Origin: Bacteriovorax sp.
GTDB lineage: Bacteria; Bdellovibrionota; Bacteriovoracia; Bacteriovoracales; Bacteriovoracaceae
Direction of reading: 5' to 3'
DNA length: 64,000 bases
Assembly: GCA_018060625.1 (NCBI GenBank)
Contig: JAGOVS010000003.1
Span: 1-64,000, forward strand
The position numbers were made by a program, and so were the translations under genes. This document shows positions 46,326 to 53,518 of this stretch, piece after piece. How positions within the stretch are numbered: position 1 is the stretch's first letter; the number at the start of each line of letters is the position of its first letter. The notes beneath the pieces were generated by a model that did not search any database, was not told the origin of the DNA, and saw nothing but the letters and a program-made list of their open reading frames with translations.

Positions 46326-47342
46326 TTAGTTTCGCATTTTGGGGTTTAAGAAATAATAAAGAATATCGACCAGAATATTGGTTGAAATGATAATAAATGA
46401 AATAATAAGCACTCCTCCTTGGATCACTGGATAATCTCGCGAGGTGATACTTTGAACAATCCATTTACCAATCCCTGGCCAAGAGAAAATAGTCTCAGTG
46501 AGGATGGCCCCGGTGATAATAGAGCCAAAAAGAAGGGCAAGGGTGGTAATGATAGGGATAAGAGCATTTCTAAGAGCATGGATATAAACGATTCGCCATT
46601 TACTTATTCCCTTAGCTCTTGCCGTACGAATATAGTCTTCGCTTAAAACCTCCAGCATAGAAGATCTCGTCATGCGGGCAATGACGGCAAGAGGAATTGT
46701 ACCGAGAGCAGTTGCTGGTAAAATAAGATGTTTTAAAGCACTAAAGAAGGGAGCAAATCCATCGCTTTTAAGAACGCTCGCTTGAAGGGTGTCGATCAAA
46801 TACAGGCCGCTAAAGGCCGGGATATCAAAAGTGAGATCAATTCTACCACTAACTGGAGTTAGTCCTAGTTTAACAGAGAAGATGAGAATGAGAATAAGGC
46901 CCCACCAGAAAATAGGCATTGAGTAGCCGATCAAAGAGGCACTCATTAAAAAATAATCAAAAAAACTATTGCGTTTTAGGGCCGCATAAATGCCCATAGG
47001 AACACCTATTAGTGTTGCAAAAAAAAGAGCAACCATTCCTAATTCAAAAGTTGCAGGAAAGCGCTCCATGAATTCTGACCAGACAGAGTTGCTAGAAACA
47101 ATTGATGTACCGAGATTGCCCTGAAGGGCATTTTTTATAAAATGCCAGAACTGTTCAATGATGGGTAAATCAAGTCCCAAGGCCTTTTTCATTTCGGCAT
47201 ATCGGACTGGGTCAATCCCTCGCTCTCCGGCAAGATTTAATACGGGGTCCCCCGGTATGAGTCTAATTAAGAAAAAGCAAATAAGACTTATTCCTAGGAT
47301 GGTAGGAATAAGATCAAAAAATTTTTTGAGAAAAAATTTCAT
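46326..47342 (-). CDS. dppB: Dipeptide ABC transporter permease DppB
   Basis: 338 residues, about six membrane helices. N-terminal ICFFLIRLIPGDPVLNLAGE and the EAA-like loop ARAKGISKWRIVYIHALRNALIP are typical of DppB/OppB. ATG overlaps the dppA stop (TAATG), so it is coupled to the binding protein. Confidence 0.93.
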   Translation of the reverse strand: MKFFLKKFFDLIPTILGISLICFFLIRLIPGDPVLNLAGERGIDPVRYAEMKKALGLDLPIIEQFWHFIKNALQGNLGTSIVSSNSVWSEFMERFPATFELGMVALFFATLIGVPMGIYAALKRNSFFDYFLMSASLIGYSMPIFWWGLILILIFSVKLGLTPVSGRIDLTFDIPAFSGLYLIDTLQASVLKSDGFAPFFSALKHLILPATALGTIPLAVIARMTRSSMLEVLSEDYIRTARAKGISKWRIVYIHALRNALIPIITTLALLFGSIITGAILTETIFSWPGIGKWIVQSITSRDYPVIQGGVLIISFIIISTNILVDILYYFLNPKMRN

Positions 47343-48925
47343 TATTCAACATTCACATGTGTAAAAGTATCGTGACCTAAGGGATCCATTTTATAACCCT
47401 GGATATTTTTCGCCATTGCTTTAAAAACGGTAGAATGAGCAATGGTTACCCATGGGGCCTGCTGTTTGAAAATGACTTGAGCCTCTTTGTAAAGTGCCGT
47501 TCTTTTTTTGAGGTCTGTGGTTGCTTTGGCAAGTTGCACGGCCTTATTAAATTTAGGGTCACACCATTTTGAGTAATTACTTCCATCTTTTACGGCCCCA
47601 CAACCAAGTAGGGTATTGAGAAAATTATCAGGATCGCCATTATCACCAGTCCAGCCCATTTGAAGAAGTTGATGATCACCTTGAGCAGCTTTCTTTAAAT
47701 AAGTTGGCCAATCATAGCTGACGAGTTTGATCTTTATGCCAATTTTTGCCAAATCGGCCTGCATGAGTTCGCCCATTTTTTTTCCATTAGGGTTGTAAGG
47801 ACGAGAGACAGGAAGAGTCCAAATTTCACTTTCAAATCCATTTGGATAACCGGCCTTCGCAAGCAGAGCACGGGCCTTTTCGATGTTGAAGTCATAATCT
47901 ACAACGGCCTCATTATAAGACCAGATTGTTGGTGGAAGAGGATTTTTTGCAATGACGGCATTTCCAAGATAAATGGCATCGATATAAGATTTTTTATTAA
48001 GGGCCATATTCACTGCCTGGCGCACAAGGAGATTATCAAATGGTTTTTTTGTAACATTCATTGAAAGATAGCCGACATTTAGACCAGGAGCTTGCATGAC
48101 TTTTAAGGCCGTATTTTTCTTCATTGCTGGAATATCGGCCGGACTTGGCTCGTTGGCAAATTGGCATTCTCCCGTTTTCAATTTCTGATAGCGAACATTG
48201 GCATCTGGAGTAATGGCAAAGATGAGTTTATCTATATTACCATGAGTCCCCCAATAGTTTGGATTGCTCACAAATTTTATCACACTATCTTTAGTGTAGG
48301 ATTGAAAAATAAAAGGGCCTGTGCCTACAGGTAAATTATCAATGTCTGCTTTTTTATTAGCGAGAGCTAGTTTGTTTGCGTATTCCTCAGAGTGAATAAC
48401 CATGAAACTCATGGCCATGTTGGCAAGAAAAGTTGCATCCGGAAGAGAGAGAATCAACTGAATTTTATAAGGATCAAGAATTTTTATTTCTTTAATCGTT
48501 TTCCCCATTTCCATACCATCAAAATATTCATACTTCGCTCCTCCTATGGTGTGATAAGGATGAGTCGAAACTCTTTGGCGGTCAATTGAGAACAAAACAT
48601 CTGTGGCATTAAAGTCACGCGTTGGAGTAAAGTATTTTGTTGTATGAAACTTAACTCCCTTACGAAGATTAAAAGTGTAAACTAATTTATCTTTCGAAAT
48701 CTCCCAAGAGGTTGCCAGCATGGGAATGATTTTAGTAGAACCTTCCTCAAAACCTACAAGATTGTTAAATACAGTTGAAGAGCTTGCATTGGTTGAAGTC
48801 CCATCAGTGACAATTTGGGGATTAAATGAACTTGGTGAACCTTCAGAGCAGTAGACGAAGTTTTTTGCATGAGCGTTAGAAAGGCAAAATGTTAACAAGA
48901 AAAGAGTGGATAAAAAAATCTTCAT
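47342..48925 (-). CDS. dppA: Dipeptide-binding periplasmic protein DppA
   Basis: 527 residues, signal peptide to about residue 20 (AHA). SBP family 5. The mature N-terminus FVYCSEGSPSSFNPQ and the segments FSIDRQRV, YEYFDGMEMGKTI and APGLNVGYLSMNVTKKPFDN closely follow enterobacterial DppA, so dipeptide rather than nickel or oligopeptide binding is likely; haem binding is also known for DppA. It captures peptides in the periplasm, useful for an organism living on digested protein. First gene of dppABCDF in the E. coli order. A promoter is proposed at 48970-48998. Confidence 0.92.
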   Translation of the reverse strand: MKIFLSTLFLLTFCLSNAHAKNFVYCSEGSPSSFNPQIVTDGTSTNASSSTVFNNLVGFEEGSTKIIPMLATSWEISKDKLVYTFNLRKGVKFHTTKYFTPTRDFNATDVLFSIDRQRVSTHPYHTIGGAKYEYFDGMEMGKTIKEIKILDPYKIQLILSLPDATFLANMAMSFMVIHSEEYANKLALANKKADIDNLPVGTGPFIFQSYTKDSVIKFVSNPNYWGTHGNIDKLIFAITPDANVRYQKLKTGECQFANEPSPADIPAMKKNTALKVMQAPGLNVGYLSMNVTKKPFDNLLVRQAVNMALNKKSYIDAIYLGNAVIAKNPLPPTIWSYNEAVVDYDFNIEKARALLAKAGYPNGFESEIWTLPVSRPYNPNGKKMGELMQADLAKIGIKIKLVSYDWPTYLKKAAQGDHQLLQMGWTGDNGDPDNFLNTLLGCGAVKDGSNYSKWCDPKFNKAVQLAKATTDLKKRTALYKEAQVIFKQQAPWVTIAHSTVFKAMAKNIQGYKMDPLGHDTFTHVNVE

Positions 48926-48969
48926 AAAGACGGCCTCTTTTAAATAGTCTGTTAATGACGGGGATTTAA

Positions 48970-48998
48970 ATTCTTTAATAATTGAGACCGTTTGACAA
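48970..48998 (-). promoter_or_regulatory. Putative dppA promoter
   Basis: Minus strand: TTGTCA (48993-48998), 17-nt spacer, AAGAAT (48970-48975). The predicted start is about 38 nt before the dppA ATG. Confidence 0.4.
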
Positions 48999-49043
48999 TG
49001 ACTTCCATGTCAAAATGTTGAGGTAATACTTCAGTGACGCGGT

Positions 49044-49071
49044 TTGACGTGTGCTGGCGTTTAATTCTATT
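49044..49071 (+). promoter_or_regulatory. Putative promoter of the coiled-coil protein gene
   Basis: TTGACG (49044-49049), 16-nt spacer, TCTATT (49066-49071). The start would be near 49078, leaving about 60 nt of leader before GTG 49138 and excluding the earliest open start at 49051. Confidence 0.35.
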
Positions 49072-49137
49072 CGCGACCATGTTATCCTTAGTACATGCCT
49101 ATATAAAATGAAGGGCCACTTTAAACAGGGAAATAAT

Positions 49138-49599
49138 GTGATAAAAATAAATAGTCCATTGTTGATTTCTTTTCTTCTTTTTCTCTTACCAGTTCTAAGT
49201 CTTTCAGAAATACCTCCCTATCATTCAACTGAAAATGTTGGTCAAAATAAAAAAGAACGCATCGATTCGGTTGAAAAGTATCTTATCGATCTCTCTCAAT
49301 CGCTTCGAGAAATGGATACAAAAATTGATGAGAACGCAAAAAAAGTGAAAGGACTTGAGGAGTCAGTTAAGGACACGCTTAAGGAGTTAAGAAGTCTTAC
49401 TGATAAAAAGGAGCAAGCGAGTATTGACGATAAAAAGACTCTTGTCTCCAAAGAGGCAAGAGTTGATAAGAGTGAGATGGATAAAATCAGAGAAGATATT
49501 CTTTTTCTTAAAAATAAGGATATTGAAAAATTAAAAATCGACTTTGATGAGCTTCGTGAACTCGTCAAGCGACTTGAGCAAAAAGAGAGAGTTCGTTAA
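49138..49599 (+). CDS. Exported coiled-coil protein
   Basis: 153 residues from GTG 49138, chosen because AGGG precedes it and it begins a signal peptide (MIKINSPLLISFLLFLLPVLSLSE); ATG 49108 is an alternative. The mature part is one long charged coiled coil (ERIDSVEKYLIDLSQSLREMDTKIDE... ELRELVKRLEQKE). Function unknown; similar helical periplasmic proteins act as spacers or bind peptidoglycan or outer membrane. The stop overlaps that of the convergent deacetylase gene in TTAA (49596-49599). Confidence 0.5.
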   Translation: MIKINSPLLISFLLFLLPVLSLSEIPPYHSTENVGQNKKERIDSVEKYLIDLSQSLREMDTKIDENAKKVKGLEESVKDTLKELRSLTDKKEQASIDDKKTLVSKEARVDKSEMDKIREDILFLKNKDIEKLKIDFDELRELVKRLEQKERVR

Positions 49600-50381
49600 T
49601 TCTGCTCTTTGGTTGACCAGTCAATATCATTGAGGGTTGAAAATTTAAAACCACGGGTTTGCAATTGGGGGATTAATTTCTCCAGCATCTCTGCTGATTG
49701 GGGACGTATATCGTGCATAAGGACAACCCCCCCTTTTTTCGTTTCAATTTCATTTATATACCCACTCATGCATTCATCAATAGTAAGAGCAATCGGTTTT
49801 TTTGACCAACAGGCCCAGTCGGCCGCTTGTAGGTATTGACCATCAACTAATTCAATCTCTCCTCCAATGTCCCAAAAAACAGGTCCAATATAGGCCCTTC
49901 CAATTTCAGTTTCATTGAGAAAGTGGGCATAGTCTTCTCCCCCCCAAGCGCCTTCTGGGGCCCTAAAATAGAAATGCTTATTGTTAACAGTGTAGGGACT
50001 GAGAACCTTGTGAGCGTTCATAATTTCAGCTTTCACTTTTCTTTCTTTAAAAAAGAACCCCACTTTATTGAGATTGATATGATTCATTGAATGATTTCCG
50101 AGAATATGACCTTCATTCATGATTCTGTTCATGAGGTCAGGATAGCGGGCGGCATTGGCACCAACGACAAAAAAAGTGGCCTTAAGATCATAGGTTTTTA
50201 AGATATCTAGAATTTTATCAGTGACACCAGGAGTAGGTCCATCATCGAAAGTAAGAATGACTTCATTTGTTCCTTGATGAATATTCACTAGGCTATAATC
50301 GGAGAAGTCTTTTTCAGTAATGTCTATGGCATAGGCTTGATTTGCAATAAGAATAAAAAGAATAGTTAATGATTTTAGCAT
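49596..50381 (-). CDS. Exported polysaccharide deacetylase (NodB domain, CE4)
   Basis: 261 residues. Signal peptide to about residue 18 (AYA). CE4 motifs: TFDDGP (44-49) with the catalytic base Asp, metal His97 and His101 in GNHSMNH, RAPEGAWG, FWDIGGE and LMHDI with the late His. It removes acetyl groups from N-acetylated sugars such as peptidoglycan GlcNAc or chitin-like polymers. In Bdellovibrio, exported peptidoglycan deacetylases mark prey walls for a later lysozyme, so a predatory role is possible but unproven. 125 nt downstream of a small exported protein gene, behind a terminator. Confidence 0.85.
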   Translation of the reverse strand: MLKSLTILFILIANQAYAIDITEKDFSDYSLVNIHQGTNEVILTFDDGPTPGVTDKILDILKTYDLKATFFVVGANAARYPDLMNRIMNEGHILGNHSMNHINLNKVGFFFKERKVKAEIMNAHKVLSPYTVNNKHFYFRAPEGAWGGEDYAHFLNETEIGRAYIGPVFWDIGGEIELVDGQYLQAADWACWSKKPIALTIDECMSGYINEIETKKGGVVLMHDIRPQSAEMLEKLIPQLQTRGFKFSTLNDIDWSTKEQN

Positions 50382-50458
50382 GATAATCCCCGCTTATTAA
50401 AAGTAGGAATTTTTAGCATGAGTTTTTTAATGCGAAAAATGGAAGTTTAAAGTAGGTA

Positions 50459-50497
50459 AAAAGTACATACCTCGATTAGGCAGAGGCATGTACTTTT
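50459..50497 (-). terminator. Intrinsic terminator after the small exported protein gene
   Basis: On the minus strand a 15-bp stem (50483-50497 with 50459-50473) with one G-U pair and a 9-nt loop is followed by TTTTT. It lies 10 nt after the stop at 50507 and should separate that gene from the deacetylase gene. The single mispair on the + strand shows that it works on the minus strand. Confidence 0.75.
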
Positions 50498-50506
50498 AAT
50501 AAAAGG

Positions 50507-50824
50507 TTACTCGACGACAAAGCCGACAAACTCTGAAGCGTCGATTTCTGTTTCTTGAACCTTGATGAGCACGATATCTGATATTTTTGGGTCTATTTTA
50601 TTTTTGACAATTATTTTTTTACAATCTGCCTTCATGAGTACGCCTTCAGGTAAAACAAGGCCTTGAAGATGATTGAGTGAGATTTTTGATCCTGCTCCAG
50701 TCAGCTCACCCATTTGTACCGACATTCCTTGACGAATAAGGACTTCTTGAGGAGTGAGCTCAAGGGATGCGGCCGATTGGATAAGCAAGGGTAATAGAAG
50801 CACGATTGAAACGATTCTTTTCAT
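50507..50824 (-). CDS. Small exported protein of unknown function
   Basis: 105 residues. Signal peptide to about residue 20 (SAASLE). The mature 85 residues are mixed beta/alpha with one Cys (ADCKK). The ATG overlaps the upstream regulator stop by 4 nt, so it is coupled to it and may be part of its response. No family recognised. Confidence 0.55.
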   Translation of the reverse strand: MKRIVSIVLLLPLLIQSAASLELTPQEVLIRQGMSVQMGELTGAGSKISLNHLQGLVLPEGVLMKADCKKIIVKNKIDPKISDIVLIKVQETEIDASEFVGFVVE

Positions 50825-51726
50825 TGGAGAACTCCTGAAGATGATTCTTGATTAGTTGTAGGTCCTAAAATGTCGGAGAGGATAACGGCAAAGTAAGGAA
50901 TATGTCCTTGGTAGCAACTATCGCTCATAATATCAAATATTTTTTTGACAGCATTTTTTTCTATATCTTTAATTTGTCTGATGCCTTCTTCTGTCATTGC
51001 TTCGGACAGAGAGTAGAAAAGGTTGAATCCTTTTTCAACATCGCGAGGTTTGTATTGATCAACTAAAGAATGGGTAAGGGTGTGGCCTAAAGCAAGATCA
51101 ACGGTGAAATTTTTTTCTCTGGCGTGAAGCCTCTCTGGTTGATCTGTCTTGCTAATAATCCAATTGAGTTCAATGAGATCGTTAAGTTTTTCAAGGCCCA
51201 CGAGACCAAAAATGTTTTTAATTTCAATCACGCTTGTGCCACAGATATTTGCAGCAAGTTTGTAGATTAGGTAAGTGGTTTTATCTTGAAAAAGAGAGTT
51301 TAAATCTTGATCCATTTTATGATCGGAAGATTTTTCATCAAAAATAAATTGATCAAATGAGCGATTGAGAAGATCACTGACAGGTCCGGATACTTTTTTT
51401 AGCAGACTTGATATTTTTTTCTCTTTGAGCAGGTAAGAAACGAGTGAGAGTACAGTGTGAGGAGCGAGCTCTTGGCGTTGTTCTTCTTGCATTAAACGCC
51501 TCAAGGTTGTTGCAGGTACACCTGATCGAGATGAGAGGGCATTGAGAGTTAGTCCTGGGTGCTTTTCAAGGTAGATATTAACCATCGATCTAAGTTGATT
51601 GTTGACATTGGTTTGTGAATTTTCATTTTGTGAAAGGTTCATCATATGTTTATTTTTTATCAGCTCGAAGGTGTTTACGAAATATAAAAGCAGTGAGTGA
51701 GAGAAAGAGTTAGTTTCGGCCTTCAT
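50821..51726 (-). CDS. Putative helix-turn-helix regulator
   Basis: 301 residues from ATG 51726; GTG 51738 and the ATGs at 51645/51642 are alternatives. Residues about 45-65 look like a Cro/LacI-like helix-turn-helix: LTLNALSSRSGVPATTLRRL. The remaining 230 residues are helical and unassigned (GLVGLEKLNDLIELNWIISKT, EGIRQIKDIEKNAVKKIF), resembling the long C-terminal part of uncharacterised regulators common in Bdellovibrionota. It is coupled to the small exported protein and lies next to an imperfect palindrome at 51751-51799. Confidence 0.5.
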   Translation of the reverse strand: MKAETNSFSHSLLLYFVNTFELIKNKHMMNLSQNENSQTNVNNQLRSMVNIYLEKHPGLTLNALSSRSGVPATTLRRLMQEEQRQELAPHTVLSLVSYLLKEKKISSLLKKVSGPVSDLLNRSFDQFIFDEKSSDHKMDQDLNSLFQDKTTYLIYKLAANICGTSVIEIKNIFGLVGLEKLNDLIELNWIISKTDQPERLHAREKNFTVDLALGHTLTHSLVDQYKPRDVEKGFNLFYSLSEAMTEEGIRQIKDIEKNAVKKIFDIMSDSCYQGHIPYFAVILSDILGPTTNQESSSGVLQ

Positions 51727-51750
51727 AGAGTTCACCACTTGCGCGAAATT

Positions 51751-51799
51751 GGTGTCAAATGGATTCCTCGATAGCTATGCGAGGATCCAAGTTGACACC
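51751..51799. repeat. Imperfect palindrome with GGTGTCAA/TTGACACC ends
   Basis: Arms 51751-51770 and 51780-51799 pair over the outer 8 bases and the inner CCTCG/CGAGG, with bulges between; the centre is ATAGCTAT. The ends match the ends of the perfect palindrome at 8181-8234 (GGTGYCA...TGRCACC). It lies 25 nt upstream of the regulator ATG and 32 nt after the end of the DUF4360 gene. Probable REP-like element or operator. Confidence 0.7.
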
Positions 51800-51831
51800 A
51801 CTTTTGATTTTCTAACTTGTCTTTATCAATT

Positions 51832-52608
51832 CTATTGGCAAACCATAGTAGGGCGATTGTCTAAGCGGATCACACGACAGTTCCTTCTTTCTCCTCTTCG
51901 TGGGCCTTCGGTTGAAGGATTACGAACACATCTTGAAGTGAGCGCTCTAAGACGAATACCTCCTTTTAGGTCAGATGAATCCATTGTAATGGTTCCTTCT
52001 GCTAATGGGCCTTGGGAGTTCATTAAGATTTGAGTGCCTAGTTGATGTTGGAGGTGAAGGGCCACACGATCAGCATTAGGTCCATTCCCACATTCTGAAT
52101 TAAGTGCAATGACTTTCGTTGTTTGAAGGAGAAAGTCTTCTTCTTGGTCTATCGAAGTATTGAGCCATTTTTTTTCTTGCAATAAAATATTTCGTTGTGT
52201 TCTTTCGGCCCCAAGACCATTGGCACTGATAAGGTAGCTCTTAAAACTTCCTGCAACTCCTTCGTTCAAAAAAGTGTGTCCTCGCATATCATAAGAAATT
52301 TCGAGGGAGTCAAGCTTTTGTCCTGGAGCTAATCTAATATCTAAAAAGAGATTGCAGTTTAAAAGTGATATATTGGTTGTTCCTCCCTTAGGATTTGGGG
52401 CCGTTGGAACATGTGATTCAAAACTTTGGAAGAGAAGGCTGGCAGAAGTAAGATCAGGCGAAGTAACAATTTGAGTAATGTCTGATGGACAACCCGTTCC
52501 TCCTACGCGGATATTTTGGAACTCAAATGAAGATGCCCTAGCATGAGATAACATAGAACTTATAAGGACTGAAGATAGAAAAAGGTATAATTGTTTTCTT
52601 GTTGTCAT
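51832..52608 (-). CDS. Exported DUF4360 family protein
   Basis: 258 residues. Signal peptide to about residue 25 (HARAS). The core fits DUF4360: NIRVGGTGCPSD, a LFQSFE strand, LLNCNLFLDIRLAPGQKL, then ISYDMRGHTFL, with Cys pairs likely disulfide-bonded. A Cys/Arg-rich tail (SRCVRNPSTEG... ERRNCRV) extends beyond the domain. Secreted; function unknown in the family, sometimes associated with fungi-like and predatory bacteria. Divergent from a second DUF4360 gene with a long hairpin in between. Confidence 0.65.
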   Translation of the reverse strand: MTTRKQLYLFLSSVLISSMLSHARASSFEFQNIRVGGTGCPSDITQIVTSPDLTSASLLFQSFESHVPTAPNPKGGTTNISLLNCNLFLDIRLAPGQKLDSLEISYDMRGHTFLNEGVAGSFKSYLISANGLGAERTQRNILLQEKKWLNTSIDQEEDFLLQTTKVIALNSECGNGPNADRVALHLQHQLGTQILMNSQGPLAEGTITMDSSDLKGGIRLRALTSRCVRNPSTEGPRRGERRNCRVIRLDNRPTMVCQ

Positions 52609-52681
52609 AATATTGATCCCCCTATTTAAGTATTATTAAAATAAGATCTTGGTTCTTACAATGGAGAAAAAGAAGAAGGAT

Positions 52682-52741
52682 TACTTTGATCGCCAGGTGG
52701 CGAACATCTAAGCTTTAAAAAACCACATGGCGATCAAAGTA
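52682..52741. promoter_or_regulatory. Long inverted repeat between divergent DUF4360 genes
   Basis: Arms 52682-52700 and 52723-52741 (19 nt each) match at 18 positions, with a 22-nt spacer. The core is TTTGATCGCCA. Neither side has a terminator-like T-run and both flanking genes point away, so it is more likely an operator or a control RNA fold than a terminator. Confidence 0.65.
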
Positions 52742-52842
52742 GGGTCTTTAATCTTTTGGCCATGTATTTTAAAAATAAATCGATTATAAAAAGATTAACG
52801 AAAGCAAATCGCTTTTAGAATTTTAATTTTGAGGGGGAACAC

Positions 52843-53457
52843 ATGAGAGACAATTTAAAAATGATAAAGACCGCTATCTTTACTCTAGGTCTTGTTAGTG
52901 GCGTACTTGTACAGGCCGCTGATAGTATCCAATTAGGAACACCGGCCTATGGAGGAAATGGTTGTCCGGCGGGAACGGCATCCGCGGTATTAAGTCCAGA
53001 CGCTAAATCGTTATCACTTATTTTTGATCAATTTATCGTTGAGGCAGGTGGTGCAAATAGATCGCTTGAGAGAAAAACGTGTAACGTGGCCATTCCTGTA
53101 CATATTCCACAAGGCTTCAGTGTGTCTGTTGTTGATGTGGATTACCGAGGTTATGTTTCACTTCCTGAACGGGCATCGGCCAGAATGACGGCCGAGTACT
53201 TTTTGGCCGGATCGGCCGGGCCAAGGTTTGATAAAATGTTTGTGGGAAGAACGGATACAGATTTTCAATTTTCTAATAAATTAGATATCAATGCTGTTGT
53301 ATGGTCACCATGTGGGGCCGATACAATCTTAAGAGTTAATGCGGCCATGCTGGTGAGGACAAATCGTTTTAACGATCAAGCAACGGCGACGGTTGACTCG
53401 GCAGACTTTAAAACAGGTATTTTATACCAACTACAATGGAAGAGATGTTCGATGTAG
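52843..53457 (+). CDS. Exported DUF4360 family protein
   Basis: 204 residues, ATG after GAGGGGGAACAC. Signal peptide to about residue 24 (QAAD). DUF4360 core: AYGGNGCPAGTASAVLSPDAKSL (segments near 33-55), LIFDQF, KTCNVAIPVHIPQGF, VDYRGYVSL and the C-terminal WKRCSM. Shorter than its divergent paralogue at 51832-52608, lacking the Cys/Arg tail. It is followed by a strong bidirectional terminator. Confidence 0.7.
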   Translation: MRDNLKMIKTAIFTLGLVSGVLVQAADSIQLGTPAYGGNGCPAGTASAVLSPDAKSLSLIFDQFIVEAGGANRSLERKTCNVAIPVHIPQGFSVSVVDVDYRGYVSLPERASARMTAEYFLAGSAGPRFDKMFVGRTDTDFQFSNKLDINAVVWSPCGADTILRVNAAMLVRTNRFNDQATATVDSADFKTGILYQLQWKRCSM

Positions 53458-53478
53458 CTTAGTTATTTGATGGATAAT

Positions 53479-53507
53479 AAAAGGGCCTTCGTAAGAAGGC
53501 CCTTTTT
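53479..53507. terminator. Bidirectional intrinsic terminator
   Basis: 12-bp stem AAAAGGGCCTTC/GAAGGCCCTTTT, GTAA loop, flanked by A-run and T-run. It serves the DUF4360 gene ending at 53457 (+) and the C45-like gene ending at 53519 (-). Confidence 0.9.
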
Positions 53508-53518
53508 ATTTGTCAGAA

